From the NCBI RefSeq assembly GCF_002116635.1, contig NZ_LQPW01000048.1:25838-89837 (forward strand): a stretch of 64,000 bases of DNA, written 5' to 3'. Positions 41,487-53,832 of the stretch are shown here, piece by piece. How positions within the stretch are numbered: the stretch's first letter is position 1; each line of letters begins with the position of its first letter. The notes beneath the pieces were generated by a model. That model saw only the letters and a list, made by a program, of their open reading frames with translations. It made no database searches and had not been told where the DNA came from. The position numbers and the translations under genes are program-made. The stretch comes from Mycobacterium szulgai. Lineage in GTDB: Bacteria > Actinomycetota > Actinomycetes > Mycobacteriales > Mycobacteriaceae.

Positions 41487-42146
41487 GGCCAGGCGCTCCG
41501 AGTCGGAGATGAGCACGCTCTTGCCCTCCAGCCGTATCCAGCCGCGGTGGGCGAAATCGGCCAGCGCCTTGTTCACCGTCTCCCGGGAAGCGCCCACCAG
41601 TTGCGCGATCTCCTCCTGAGTCAGGTCGTGCGTCACCCGCATGGCGCCACCCTCTTGCGTGCCGAACCGCTGTGCCAGCTGCAGCAGCTGCTTGGCCACT
41701 CGGCCGGGCACGTCGGTGAAGATCAGGTCGGCCAGATTGTTGTTGGTTCGCCGCAGCCGGCGGGCCAACACCCGCAGCAGCTGCTCGGCGATCTCGGGGC
41801 GGTCGGCGATCCAGGCCCGCAGCGCGTCGCGGTCCATCGAAACGGCTCGCACCTCGGTGATGGTGGTCGCGCTGGACGTCCGCGGCCCCGGGTCGAAGAT
41901 GGACAACTCGCCGAACATGTCTGACGGACCCATGATGGTCAACAGGTTCTCCCGGCCGTCCGGTGACCTGCGGCCGATCTTCACCTTCCCCGCAACGATG
42001 ATGTAGAGCCGATCGCCCGGCTCACCCTCAGCGAAAACCGTGTGTCCACGGGGGAAGTCGACCGGCTGCAGTTGTTTGGTCAGTGCGGCGACCGCGCCGG
42101 GTTCAACCCCCTGGAAGATTCCTGCCCTTGCCAGGATCTCGTCCAC
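41472..42146 (-). CDS. crp: cAMP receptor protein Crp
   Basis: A 224-residue Crp/Fnr regulator: cyclic nucleotide-binding beta-roll (about 12-120, with [18 protein letters not shown] as phosphate-binding cassette), dimer helix (about 115-145), and winged helix-turn-helix ([24 protein letters not shown], about 175-205). Orthologue of Rv3676, a global regulator of many genes, including whiB1 and rpfA. The start codon is consistent with the family length (224). Its stop lies within the tandem palindromic repeat. Confidence 0.96.
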   Translation of the reverse strand: MDEILARAGIFQGVEPGAVAALTKQLQPVDFPRGHTVFAEGEPGDRLYIIVAGKVKIGRRSPDGRENLLTIMGPSDMFGELSIFDPGPRTSSATTITEVRAVSMDRDALRAWIADRPEIAEQLLRVLARRLRRTNNNLADLIFTDVPGRVAKQLLQLAQRFGTQEGGAMRVTHDLTQEEIAQLVGASRETVNKALADFAHRGWIRLEGKSVLISDSERLARRAR

Positions 42147-42242
42147 GTTGCCTCTTCACTTTTCCAACGAATTGATACGGGCAGGCCAAGCTTTTGACCG
42201 TGACGAGTCTAAAGGTAGGCCAATCGGTGCGACCTGCCAACG

Positions 42243-42638
42243 CTAGACACGATTAATGTGTCGAGTCGCGCCAAATTGCGGATTGGGCCGGGCGTGCCTG
42301 TGCGCCCGGTTCGGCAGGGCCACCTCGACGCGGGTGGTGACCTCGCTGGCAAAGAACGCCTCGACATGGTGCCGCCCGATGGGCGGCTCCGGGGACCGGG
42401 CCACCGCCAGGCCAAGGGCCTGACGCCGGTGCAGGTAGTCCAGAGCCTCCGGCATTCCCTCCCTGGCCAGCGTACGTACGTCCACTGGCTCGGCCTGGTC
42501 AAGGAATTCGGCGACGTCGCGCGCCGTCACGGTATCGCGGCCAAGTGTCTTTTCCAGCCGCCCCAGCCCGAGCGTCGCCAGCATCAGCAACGCCGGAATG
42601 CAGGCAACCAGCAACCATGACACAAGGAGAGTAAACAT
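42243..42638 (-). CDS. Membrane-anchored conserved hypothetical protein (Rv3675-like)
   Basis: A 131-residue protein with an N-terminal helix (about 3-25, FTLLVSWLLVACIPALLMLATLGLG split across the membrane), then a soluble region with VTARDVAEFLDQA and MPEALDYLHRRQALG. Family known only from mycobacteria. It lies on the same strand as crp, upstream of it by 96 bases, and diverges from nth. Confidence 0.85.
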   Translation of the reverse strand: MFTLLVSWLLVACIPALLMLATLGLGRLEKTLGRDTVTARDVAEFLDQAEPVDVRTLAREGMPEALDYLHRRQALGLAVARSPEPPIGRHHVEAFFASEVTTRVEVALPNRAHRHARPNPQFGATRHINRV

Positions 42639-42694
42639 GGCTTTGAATCAACACGAGGTCTCGGCGAGATCACGAAATCAGTACTCTGTCGTAG

Positions 42695-43492
<798 letters not shown>

Positions 43493-43572
43493 TTGCTGAG
43501 CGGCGCGAGTGTGAAGAAGGCCGCACGCTGGAGCGCGAGCGTGCGGCCAGTTTCACGTTCGAGCCCGGCGCA

Positions 43573-44220
43573 ATGAGGAAGCTGAACGGGCGAACTCGCT
43601 GGACGATCGCGGTCCTGGCGGTGGTGGCCGCCCTGATCGTGGCCCTGGCTGCCCAGTTGCGCGACTCCGACGCGCCCGGCGCCGCCACCCAGGCGCCCGC
43701 CGCGCGCGAACACCGCGATGCCGATACGGCGGCAGCGCTTGCCGGGCCGCGGCAGCGTGCGGATCTGCCGCCGTGCCCCACCGGCCAGGGTCCGGGGCCT
43801 GGACCACTGAGCGGTGTGGTGGTGGAGTGCGCAGCTGACGGTTCGGTGGTTGATGTGGCGCAAGCGCTGACCGGACGCTGGGTGGTCCTCAACCTTTGGG
43901 CGTATTGGTGCGCGCCGTGCACGGCCGAACTGCCCGCGATGGCCGAGTATCAACGTCGGGTGGGCTCAGAGGTAATGGTGGTGACGGTGCATCAGGACGA
44001 GAACGAGACGGCCGCCTTGCTGCGGTTGGCCGAACTCGGTGTCCGGTTGCCAACCCTGCAGGACGGCCGACGCAAGGTTGCGGCGGCGCTGCGGGTCGCA
44101 AACGTGATGCCCGCGACCGTGCTGCTGCGGCCGGACGGTAGCGTGGCCAAAACCCTGCCACGAGCCTTCGGCAGTGCCGACGAGATCGCGGTTGCGGTTG
44201 GTAGCGAGCCGGGCAATTGA
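43573..44220 (+). CDS. Membrane-anchored thioredoxin-like protein (Rv3673c-like)
   Basis: The ATG at 43573 gives 215 residues. TM helix (about 9-28), a Pro/Ala-rich linker and a thioredoxin-fold domain with NLWAYWCAPCTAELPAM, carrying the redox pair CAPC. The domain would face the cell wall and act in thiol exchange, like TlpA/ResA proteins. Spans the gene order nth, Rv3673c, Nudix, marP. The longer frame upstream lies in nth. Confidence 0.9.
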   Translation: MRKLNGRTRWTIAVLAVVAALIVALAAQLRDSDAPGAATQAPAAREHRDADTAAALAGPRQRADLPPCPTGQGPGPGPLSGVVVECAADGSVVDVAQALTGRWVVLNLWAYWCAPCTAELPAMAEYQRRVGSEVMVVTVHQDENETAALLRLAELGVRLPTLQDGRRKVAAALRVANVMPATVLLRPDGSVAKTLPRAFGSADEIAVAVGSEPGN

Positions 44221-45017
44221 AGGATCCCAGGGATCTCAGGGAGGAGGCGGCGGTGAGTGCTGCCGTTGCGCTGACTCCTGATCTGGGCCCGCCCTGGTTG
44301 CGGCCGCTGGTTGACAACGTCGACCAGATACCCGATGCATTCCGGCGCCGGCTGCCCGCTGATGTGCTGGCCATGGTGACCGCCGCGCGCGCCACGGCCG
44401 CCGTCAGCGGCGGCGGCCGCGAAGCCGCGGTGCTGGTGCTGTTCTCGGGTCCGCAGGACGCCCCGGGCGACGGTGGCGTCCCCGACGACGCCGACCTGCT
44501 GCTGACCGTGCGGGCTTCGACATTGCGCCACCACGCCGGCCAAGCCGCCTTCCCCGGTGGCGCATCCGATCCCGGCGATGAAGGGCCCGTCGCGACCGCC
44601 CTGCGGGAAGCCTACGAAGAAACCGGAATCGATGTCGCAAAGCTGCATCCGCTGGCCACCATGGAGCGGACGTTCATCGCGCCATCCCGGTTCCATGTCG
44701 TTCCGGTGTTGGCGTATTCACCGGATCCCGGCCCGGTGAACGTCGTCAACCAGGCAGAGACCGCAATCGTGGCGCGGGTTCCGGTGCGCGCCTTCATCAA
44801 CCCGGCCAACCGGCTGATGGTCTATCGCGGCACCCTCACCCGCCGCTGGGCCGGACCGGCGTTTCTGCTGAACCAAATGCTGGTATGGGGATTCACTGGC
44901 CAAGTGATTTCTGCGGTGCTCGACGTCGCGGGCTGGGCCCAGCCCTGGGACACCGGCGACGTCCGTGAGCTGGACGAGGCGATGACACTGGTCGGCGACG
45001 GTGGTGGGTTGCGATGA
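44217..45017 (+). CDS. Nudix hydrolase (Rv3672c-like, CoA pyrophosphatase type)
   Basis: A 266-residue protein starting with TTG in the TTGA overlap; a GTG at 44253, 5 bases after GGGAGGAGG, is a good alternative start that would give 254 residues. The Nudix box reads GDEGPVATALREAYEETGI, and the upstream FPGGASDP and RHHAGQAAFPGG match the CoA-pyrophosphohydrolase group (LLTxRxxxLRxHxGQ.aFPGG). It probably hydrolyses CoA or related dinucleotides. Coupled to marP by overlap. Confidence 0.9.
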   Translation: MKDPRDLREEAAVSAAVALTPDLGPPWLRPLVDNVDQIPDAFRRRLPADVLAMVTAARATAAVSGGGREAAVLVLFSGPQDAPGDGGVPDDADLLLTVRASTLRHHAGQAAFPGGASDPGDEGPVATALREAYEETGIDVAKLHPLATMERTFIAPSRFHVVPVLAYSPDPGPVNVVNQAETAIVARVPVRAFINPANRLMVYRGTLTRRWAGPAFLLNQMLVWGFTGQVISAVLDVAGWAQPWDTGDVRELDEAMTLVGDGGGLR

Positions 45018-45022
45018 ACTCG

Positions 45023-46216
45023 ATGACGCCGTCGCAGTGGCTGGACATCGCGGTACTGGCGGTCGCCTTCATCGCGGCCATCTCCGGCTGGCGTTCCGGA
45101 GCTCTGGGTTCCACGCTCTCGTTTGCCGGTGTGCTGCTGGGCGCGGTGGCCGGAGTCCTGCTGGCCCCGCACATCGTCAGTCACATCGCTGCGCCGCGGG
45201 CCAAGTTGTTCACTGCGTTGTTTTTGATCCTGGCGCTGGTCGTGGTGGGCGAGGTGGCCGGCGTCGTGCTGGGACGGGCGGTGCGCGGCGCGATCCGCAA
45301 CCGGCCGGTCCGGGTGATCGATTCGATCATCGGCGTCGGGGTGCAGCTGGTGGTGGTGCTGACCGCGGCCTGGCTGTTGGCCACCCCGCTGACCCAGTCG
45401 AAGGATCAACCCGAGCTTGCCAACGCCGTCCGCGGTTCGCGGGTCCTCGCCCAGGTCAACGAGGTGGCGCCGACCTGGCTGAAAACGGTGCCCAAGCGGC
45501 TGTCGGCCCTGCTGAACACCTCCGGCCTACCAGCAGTTTTGGAGCCGTTCAGTCGCACTCCGGTAATCCCGGTCGCCTCCCCGGATCCCGAGCTGGCCAG
45601 CAACCCGGTGGTGACCGCGACCGCGCCGAGCGTCGTCAAGGTCCGCAGCCTGGCGCCGAGCTGCCAGAAGGTGCTGGAAGGCAGCGGATTCGTCATAGCG
45701 CCGGACCGGGTGATGACTAACGCCCACGTGGTGGCCGGCTCCAACAGCGTCTCGGTGTACGCCAGCGGCAAGCCCTTCGACGCTTTGGTGGTGTCCTACG
45801 ATCCGGCGGTCGACATCGCCATCCTGGCCGTCCCCAACCTGCCGCCGGCGCCGCTGACGTTCGCCGAGGGCGAGGCGAAAACGGGTACCAACGTCGTGGT
45901 GATGGGCTACCCCGGCGGCGGCAACTTCACGGCCACTCCGGCCCGGATTCGCGAGGCCATCAGGCTCAGCGGCCCCGACATCTATCGCAACCCGCAGGCG
46001 GTCACCCGCGACGTCTACACCATCAGGGCCAATGTGGAGCAAGGTGATTCGGGCGGTCCGTTGATCGACCTCAACGGCCAGGTGCTCGGCGTAGTGTTCG
46101 GCGCCGCCGTCGACGACGCCGACACCGGGTTCGTCCTGACGGCCGGCGAAGTGGCCAGCCAGCTTTCCAAGATCGGGGCCACCCAGCAGGTGGGCACCGG
46201 CGCCTGCGTCAGCTGA
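45023..46216 (+). CDS. marP: Membrane serine protease MarP
   Basis: With the ATG at 45023 the product is 397 residues, as in M. tuberculosis Rv3671c, and the catalytic residues take the known numbers: His235 (TNAHVVAG), Asp264 (DPAVDIAI) and Ser343 (EQGDSGGPL). An ATG at 45014 overlaps the Nudix stop and would add three residues. Four TM helices (about 8-125) precede a CvpA-like region and a trypsin-like periplasmic protease. MarP cleaves the hydrolase RipA and is needed for survival at acid pH. Convergent with ephE, overlapping it by 8 bases. Confidence 0.95.
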   Translation: MTPSQWLDIAVLAVAFIAAISGWRSGALGSTLSFAGVLLGAVAGVLLAPHIVSHIAAPRAKLFTALFLILALVVVGEVAGVVLGRAVRGAIRNRPVRVIDSIIGVGVQLVVVLTAAWLLATPLTQSKDQPELANAVRGSRVLAQVNEVAPTWLKTVPKRLSALLNTSGLPAVLEPFSRTPVIPVASPDPELASNPVVTATAPSVVKVRSLAPSCQKVLEGSGFVIAPDRVMTNAHVVAGSNSVSVYASGKPFDALVVSYDPAVDIAILAVPNLPPAPLTFAEGEAKTGTNVVVMGYPGGGNFTATPARIREAIRLSGPDIYRNPQAVTRDVYTIRANVEQGDSGGPLIDLNGQVLGVVFGAAVDDADTGFVLTAGEVASQLSKIGATQQVGTGACVS

Positions 46217-47174
46217 GCCGGTTTTGGTGCACCTGCTCGAAAAAGCGCATCAGATGCCGATTGATGTCGTCGGGCAGCTCTTCATGGCTGAAATGTCCTG
46301 CGCCGGCAACGGATATGTAGCGTCCGTGCGGCGCGTAGCGCTGGGTACGCTCGACCGCGGCGGCCAACACGTAGGGGTCGGCATCACCGCGCAGGTGTAA
46401 CAACGGAATGCCGAGCTGCTTGATCATCGATCGCATGAAGCGGCGGCCTTCGCCACGCAGCTGGCTGCGCACTGCCCAGCGCTGGTACTCCAGCGCGCAG
46501 TGTGCGGCTCCCGGGATCTGGATGGCCTGGCGAAGATAGCCGGTGCTCTGCGAAAAGTCTTCGGAGGCAGCCCATTTCGCCGAACTTCGGCTGCGCACCA
46601 AGCGTTCGATCTCGGTCGCGTTGTGCCGGGTGAGCAGGCGTTCGGGCCAGATGGGCACCTGGTAGCGCAATAGCGTCGGCAGCAGAGCCCGGCTTTGATC
46701 GCGGCGGGTCAGGGTGGATCGGCGCAGCGCCGCCGGGTGCGGCGAACTGATCAGCGCAATGGCGCGTACCAGCCGCGAATGCAGCACCGCGGTGGTCCAA
46801 CAGGCCAGTCCGCCGTCGGCATGGCCGACCAGCGTGGCCGACGAGTGCCCGAGCGCGCGAATGAGCCCGGCCGTATCTCCGGCCAGCGTCCAGCCGTCGT
46901 AGCCACGCGGCGGTTTGTCGCTGCCGCCGTAGCCGCGCAGGTCGACCGCGACCACGCGAGCACCGGTCAGTGCGCGCAACTGGTGACGCCAGGACCACCA
47001 GAACGAACCGAAACCGTGCAGCAGGATGACCAGCGGCCGCGATGTCGCGGGTGTGGTTGCATCGAGGTCGGGCTGCACCGCCTCGACCACGTGAAACCGG
47101 ATGCCGTTGGCGTGTACATCCAGATGTCGCCATGGACCGTCGATGCGGGCCATCGACGGATCTGGTGCCGGCAT
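46209..47174 (-). CDS. ephE: Epoxide hydrolase-like alpha/beta-hydrolase EphE
   Basis: A 321-residue alpha/beta-hydrolase. Oxyanion-hole HGFGSFWWSW, nucleophile Asp in VGHADGGLACW (a GHADGG in place of GxSxG, typical of epoxide hydrolases), and catalytic His in GAGHFSHEELP. The orthologue Rv3670 is annotated as EphE; activity has not, to my knowledge, been firmly shown. The ATG directly follows the TAA of the holin-like gene on the same strand. Confidence 0.9.
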   Translation of the reverse strand: MPAPDPSMARIDGPWRHLDVHANGIRFHVVEAVQPDLDATTPATSRPLVILLHGFGSFWWSWRHQLRALTGARVVAVDLRGYGGSDKPPRGYDGWTLAGDTAGLIRALGHSSATLVGHADGGLACWTTAVLHSRLVRAIALISSPHPAALRRSTLTRRDQSRALLPTLLRYQVPIWPERLLTRHNATEIERLVRSRSSAKWAASEDFSQSTGYLRQAIQIPGAAHCALEYQRWAVRSQLRGEGRRFMRSMIKQLGIPLLHLRGDADPYVLAAAVERTQRYAPHGRYISVAGAGHFSHEELPDDINRHLMRFFEQVHQNRLS

Positions 47175-47690
47175 TTACCAGCCCGAAGGATCGGCAGGCG
47201 CCCTGCCGCCGTCGGCCGTGACCTTGGGCGGCCCGGCCTTGTCATGGCCGGGGGTGAGCGCGTCGCGGGTTTCCTTGACCGATTCGATGGTCTGGCGCGG
47301 TCCCCGGATCCGGCGGACTTTCAGGAAACCTAACAGGGCGAGCAGGATGGTGACCACGACCATGATCGCGAAGACGATCAGAAAGGCCACCCAGCGCCAG
47401 ATCCAGGTGTCGAGCAATTCGGCGAGGAAGAAGAAGAAAAAGAAGGTGGAGTAAAAGAGGATCACCAGCGCGGAGATGAAGAAAACGCTGCCGGTCAGAC
47501 CCTTCTTGACATCGCGGGTGATCTCGGCGCGGGCCAGTTCGACCTCGGCGCGTACCAGGGTCGACATCTGAGTCGTGGCGTCTTTGATCAAGTCACCGAT
47601 CGACGGTTCGGCAGGCCCGGCGTGCGGGTCGGTAAGCGGAATCGTGGTCAGCGTGCTGGGCACACCGTTCTTGCGATCAGGTTTGCTCAC
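47175..47690 (-). CDS. Phage-holin superfamily III-like membrane protein (Rv3669-like)
   Basis: A 171-residue protein. A charged N-terminal helical part (PSIGDLIKDATTQMSTLVRAEVELARAEI) precedes two TM helices (about 68-90 and 95-120, with a striking F-run FYSTFFFFFFLAEL). The pattern matches the family of actinobacterial holin-like (Phage_holin_3_6) proteins. Role unknown; it is directly before ephE and is likely cotranscribed. Confidence 0.9.
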   Translation of the reverse strand: MSKPDRKNGVPSTLTTIPLTDPHAGPAEPSIGDLIKDATTQMSTLVRAEVELARAEITRDVKKGLTGSVFFISALVILFYSTFFFFFFLAELLDTWIWRWVAFLIVFAIMVVVTILLALLGFLKVRRIRGPRQTIESVKETRDALTPGHDKAGPPKVTADGGRAPADPSGW

Positions 47691-47907
47691 AGACGGTCCT
47701 CTCGATTTAACTGCCCGCGGTACGCAGTCGTCGCGGTTTATGTTGCCATGCGGTCTGCGGCCGTACGAGGCCAGCCGAAGTCCCTTCTAAATTGACGGTC
47801 GCGGCCATTTGCAGGGTGCCAGACCATACACAGTGATCCTTTAGACTGGCGCATCTGTGCTCAGGCTGTTCCCATCATTCGTCCCACCACTCGACGGGAG
47901 TATCACT

Positions 47908-48603
47908 TTGCAGACGGCGCTCCGCCGCTTACCCGCGGCGATCGTGGCCGTGCTCATGGCACTGGTATTCCTGCCCGCCACTAGCGCGGTTGCCGATGAC
48001 AAGGTCCCGTTGGGCGGTGGTGCCGGCATCGTCGTCAATGGCGGCACCCTGTGCACCCTGACCGCGATCGGCCACGACAAGAATGGCGACCTCATCGGGT
48101 TCTCCTCTGCGCACTGCGGGGGACCGGGCGCGCCCGTCGCCGCCGAGGCCGCGCAGAACAAGGGCACGGTGGGAACGATGGTCGCCGGTAACGACCTACT
48201 CGACTACGCGGTGATCAAGTTCGATCCGGCGCTGGTAGCGCCGGTCAACAACTTCAACGGCTTTGCCATCGACGGCATCGGCCCGGATCCGACGTTCGGC
48301 CAGATCGCCTGCAAACAGGGCCGCACCACCGGCAACTCGTGCGGCGTCACCTGGGGGCCCGGCCAGGATCCGGGCAGCATCCTGATGCAGGTCTGCGGCG
48401 GCCCGGGCGACTCGGGTGCGCCGGTGACGGTCGACAATCAGCTGGTCGGGATGATTCACGGCGCATTCAGCGAAAACCTGCCCAGCTGCGTCACCAAGTA
48501 CATTCCGCTGCACACGCCGGCGGTGGTGATGTCGATCAACGCCGACCTCGCCGATATCAGCGAAAAGAACCGTCCCGGTTCGGGATTCGTCCCGATCGCC
48601 TAA
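47908..48603 (+). CDS. Secreted trypsin-like protease (Rv3668c-like)
   Basis: The TTG at 47908, 7 bases after GACGGGAG, gives 231 residues, close to the M. tuberculosis Rv3668c length (232); the longer frame from 47857 lacks homology. A Sec signal peptide ends near LPATSAVA-DD. The catalytic triad is visible in SSAHCGG (His), LDYAVIKF (Asp) and GGPGDSGAPV (Ser). It should act outside the membrane. Four cysteines could form disulphides. Confidence 0.88.
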   Translation: MQTALRRLPAAIVAVLMALVFLPATSAVADDKVPLGGGAGIVVNGGTLCTLTAIGHDKNGDLIGFSSAHCGGPGAPVAAEAAQNKGTVGTMVAGNDLLDYAVIKFDPALVAPVNNFNGFAIDGIGPDPTFGQIACKQGRTTGNSCGVTWGPGQDPGSILMQVCGGPGDSGAPVTVDNQLVGMIHGAFSENLPSCVTKYIPLHTPAVVMSINADLADISEKNRPGSGFVPIA

Positions 48604-48670
48604 CTTTGGCGGCGACCCGCCGCGCCCGGCTCCGCCGCGCTTGCGATCGCCGCGTGAGCTACTGCGTCAG

Positions 48671-50626
<1,956 letters not shown>

Positions 50627-50722
50627 TCGTCGCAGCCTAGCGCGCCTGCGGTAACACGCGTCACGCCAGCACCGCCGCGGCTTCCCATAGTCCGACTTGA
50701 AACGCGATATGAGTCCGCGCTA

Positions 50723-51220
50723 TCAGGAAGCGTCGGTGACCGGGTGGACCTGCAGTTGGCAGACGTCGATGTCGGTAGGCACCGTGATCGCCCCGGTGGT
50801 ACCGGGGAGAGTGACCAGCAGATCGGTGTAGCTGGGGCACGGGTTTCCGCCGCCGTCGATCGCCATGCCCTCGACGATGGCCTGAGCCTGCTGGGTTGCG
50901 GTCAAGGTAACCGTGGGCGGTGTATCGGTGCCGGACGGCAGTCCGCCCAGGTAGCCGCGCAGCGTGGGCTTAGCGTGAATGAGCGGTCCGCCGGCACCCG
51001 AGTCGACCTTCGGATAGCCGGTGAGCGTGCACGCCGCAGCGCCGTCGATGAGGCTGAGCGTCAGCGGCACCGCACGATGCCCCACACCGGCCTCGGGCTG
51101 GCCGGCGCTGATCGCGACCTGATCAGGCGCGCAGGGAAGTGCTTCGTCGGCGCGGGCCGGCGGGCTCAGCAGGGCAAGAGTGGCGGCGGCCACCACTACG
51201 GGAATTGCGGTTCGGGTCAC
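50723..51220 (-). CDS. Exported DUF4232-domain protein
   Basis: The GTG at 51220 gives 165 residues with a Sec signal peptide (VVVAAATLALLSPPARA-DE). The mature part has a DUF4232-like beta-sandwich: LPCAPDQVAIS, GAAACTLTGYPKV and a C-terminal VDVCQLQV-type strand, with cysteine pairs. Not a lipoprotein, as no cysteine follows the signal site. It diverges from dppA, whose start is 61 bases away. Function unknown. Confidence 0.82.
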   Translation of the reverse strand: MTRTAIPVVVAAATLALLSPPARADEALPCAPDQVAISAGQPEAGVGHRAVPLTLSLIDGAAACTLTGYPKVDSGAGGPLIHAKPTLRGYLGGLPSGTDTPPTVTLTATQQAQAIVEGMAIDGGGNPCPSYTDLLVTLPGTTGAITVPTDIDVCQLQVHPVTDAS

Positions 51221-51281
51221 GGAGACGATTATCCCGGTAGGCCCAGCAGCAAGGATGTCAGCAGCATCTATGGTCGCTGTC

Positions 51282-52904
51282 ATGCGTCGGATGCGGGCCG
51301 TGCTGGCAGTGCTGGCTGCCGGCTTACTGGCGGTCGCGCCGGTGGCCGCGTGCGGCGGCGGTGTGCTGAGCCCCGACCTGGTGCTGGTCAACGGCGGCGA
51401 ACCGCCCAACCCGCTGATCCCGGCCAATACCAACGACAGCAACGGTGGTCGCATCGTCGACCGGCTGTTCGCCGGCCTGATGGCCTATGACGCCGCCGGC
51501 CGGCCGTCGCTGGAGGTCGCGCAGTCGATCGAGACCGCCGATAACGTCAACTACCGGATCACTTTGCAACGCGGCTGGAAATTCACCGACGGCTCACCGG
51601 TGACGGCCCGTTCGTTCGTCGACGCGTGGAACTATGGGGCGCTGAGCGCCAATGCCCAACTGCAACAACAGTTTTTCAGTCCAATCGAGGGATTCGACGC
51701 GGTGGCCGGTACGCCGAGTGCGAAGACGCCGACCACCATGTCCGGGTTGCGGGTAATCAATGACCTGCAATTCGCCGTACGGCTCAAGGCGCCGACCATC
51801 GACTTCACTTTGCGACTGGGGTTTTCCGCGTTCTATCCCCTGCCGGACGTGGCTTTTCGGGACATGGCGGCGTTTGGCCGCAACCCGATCGGCAACGGCC
51901 CGTACAAACTGGACAACGGCGCCGCCGGACCGGCATGGGAACACAACGTCAAGATCGATCTGGTGCCCAACCCCGACTACCACGGCACTCGTCAACCCCA
52001 CAACAAGGGCCTGCGGTTCGAGTTCTACGCCAACCTGGACACCGCCTATGCGGATCTGCTGTCCGGCAATCTCGATGTGCTGGACACGATTCCATCGAGC
52101 GCGTTGACCGTATACAAGCGCGATCTGGGGGGCAACGCCGCAAGCGGGCCCGCCGCGGTCAACCAGTCGCTCGACACCCCGTTGCGGCTACCGCATTTCG
52201 GTGGCGAGGAGGGTCGGCTGCGCCGGCTGGCGATTTCTGCGGCCATCAACCGGCCGCAGATATGCCAGCAAATTTTTAATGGAAGCCGCAGTCCCGCACG
52301 CGATTTCACCGCCCGCTCGCTGCCTGGATTCGACCGGCACCTAGCCGGTAGCGACGCGTTGGACTTCGATCCCGCACGGGCCCGGCAACTCTGGGCGCAA
52401 GCCGATGCCATTTCAGCGTGGAGTGGCAGGTACGCGATCGCCTACAACGCCGACAGCGGGCATCAGGAGTGGGTGGACGCGGTGGCCAATAGCATCAAGA
52501 ACGTGCTGGGCATCGACGCGGCCGGCGCGCCGCAGCCCACCTTCGCCGCCTTGCGCACCCAGATCACCAACCGCACCATCGACACGGCATTTCGCGCGGG
52601 CTGGCAGGGTGACTATCCCTCGATGATCGAGTTCCTCGCCCCGATCTTCGCCACCGGAGCGGGCTCCAATGACGTCGGCTACTCCAATCCCGAGTTCGAC
52701 GCCGCGCTGGCCGCCGCCGAGGCTGCGCCCAGTTTGCCCGAGGCCGATGCACTGGCCAACGTCGCACAGCGAATCCTTCTGCACGACATGCCCATTGTTC
52801 CGCTGTGGGACAACATCTCCGTCGTCGGATGGTCGACCGAGGTCAGCAACGTTCAGGTCACCTGGAACGGGCTGCCCGATTACGAGAACATCATCAAGGC
52901 CTGA
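51282..52904 (+). CDS. dppA: Dipeptide/haem-type ABC transporter substrate-binding lipoprotein DppA
   Basis: The ATG at 51282 gives 540 residues, matching Rv3666c (about 541). The signal peptide ends in the lipobox region VAACGGG, so it is a lipoprotein. It has the SBP family-5 fold (NGGEPPNPLIPA, WKFTDGSPVTA, IGNGPYKL, LRRLAISAAINR). In M. tuberculosis DppA binds tetrapeptides, and the transporter also supports haem uptake. ATG 51270 is an alternative start. First gene of dppABCD. Confidence 0.93.
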   Translation: MRRMRAVLAVLAAGLLAVAPVAACGGGVLSPDLVLVNGGEPPNPLIPANTNDSNGGRIVDRLFAGLMAYDAAGRPSLEVAQSIETADNVNYRITLQRGWKFTDGSPVTARSFVDAWNYGALSANAQLQQQFFSPIEGFDAVAGTPSAKTPTTMSGLRVINDLQFAVRLKAPTIDFTLRLGFSAFYPLPDVAFRDMAAFGRNPIGNGPYKLDNGAAGPAWEHNVKIDLVPNPDYHGTRQPHNKGLRFEFYANLDTAYADLLSGNLDVLDTIPSSALTVYKRDLGGNAASGPAAVNQSLDTPLRLPHFGGEEGRLRRLAISAAINRPQICQQIFNGSRSPARDFTARSLPGFDRHLAGSDALDFDPARARQLWAQADAISAWSGRYAIAYNADSGHQEWVDAVANSIKNVLGIDAAGAPQPTFAALRTQITNRTIDTAFRAGWQGDYPSMIEFLAPIFATGAGSNDVGYSNPEFDAALAAAEAAPSLPEADALANVAQRILLHDMPIVPLWDNISVVGWSTEVSNVQVTWNGLPDYENIIKA

Positions 52905-52905
52905 G

Positions 52906-53832
52906 ATGGGTTGGTATGTGGTGCGCCGGATCGCGGTGATGGTGCCGGTCTTCTTTGGGGCCACACTGCTGATCTACGGCATGGTCTTTCTACTTCCCGG
53001 TGATCCGGTGGCGGCGATGGCGGGGGACCGGCCGCTCAGTCCGGCGGTGGCCGCTGGGTTGCGAGCCCGGTATCACCTCGATGACCCGTTCCTGCTGCAA
53101 TACCTGCGCTATCTGGGGGGTCTGCTACACGGCGACCTGGGCCGGGCCTACTCCGGCTTGCCGGTGAGTTCCGTACTGGCGCATGCTTTTCCGGTAACCC
53201 TCAGGCTGGCGCTGATCGCCCTGGCGGTCGAGGCGGTGCTGGGCATCGGCTTCGGCGTGATCGCCGGGCTGCGGCAGGGCGGCATCTTCGATGCCACGGT
53301 TCTCATCGCCGGGCTCGTCATCATCGCCATCCCCATCTTCGTGCTGGGTTTTCTGGCGCAATTCGTGTTCGGGGTGCGCTTGGGCCTGGCACCGGTCACG
53401 GTGGGCGGGCACGCCACTTTCGCCCGGCTGCTGCTGCCCGGAATCGTCTTGGGTGCGGTGTCATTCGCCTACGTCGTGCGGCTGACGCGGTCGGCCGTGG
53501 CCGCCAATACGCACGCCGACTATGTCCGGACCGCCACCGCCAAAGGATTGGCTCGGCCGCGGGTGGTGACCGTACATATCCTGCGCAACTCGCTGATCCC
53601 CGTGGTGACCTTTCTGGGTGCCGATCTCGGGGCGTTGATGGGTGGGGCCATCGTGACCGAAGGCATTTTCAACATCCACGGCGTCGGCGGTGTGCTTTAC
53701 CAGGCGGTTACCCGGCAGGAGGCGCCGACGGTGGTGTCGATCGTGACCGTACTGGTGGTGATCTACCTGATCACCAACCTGTTGGTCGACCTGTTGTATG
53801 CCTTGCTAGATCCCAGGATTCGCTATGCATAG
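52906..53832 (+). CDS. dppB: ABC transporter permease DppB
   Basis: A 308-residue permease with six TM helices, from the ATG one base after the dppA stop. The N-terminal GWYVVRRIAVMVPVFFGATLLIYG and VFLLPGDPV are typical of the DppB/OppB family. The cytoplasmic loop has the EAA-type motif DYVRTATAKGLARPRVV, which contacts the ATPase. Ends 8 bases after the dppC start. Confidence 0.95.
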   Translation: MGWYVVRRIAVMVPVFFGATLLIYGMVFLLPGDPVAAMAGDRPLSPAVAAGLRARYHLDDPFLLQYLRYLGGLLHGDLGRAYSGLPVSSVLAHAFPVTLRLALIALAVEAVLGIGFGVIAGLRQGGIFDATVLIAGLVIIAIPIFVLGFLAQFVFGVRLGLAPVTVGGHATFARLLLPGIVLGAVSFAYVVRLTRSAVAANTHADYVRTATAKGLARPRVVTVHILRNSLIPVVTFLGADLGALMGGAIVTEGIFNIHGVGGVLYQAVTRQEAPTVVSIVTVLVVIYLITNLLVDLLYALLDPRIRYA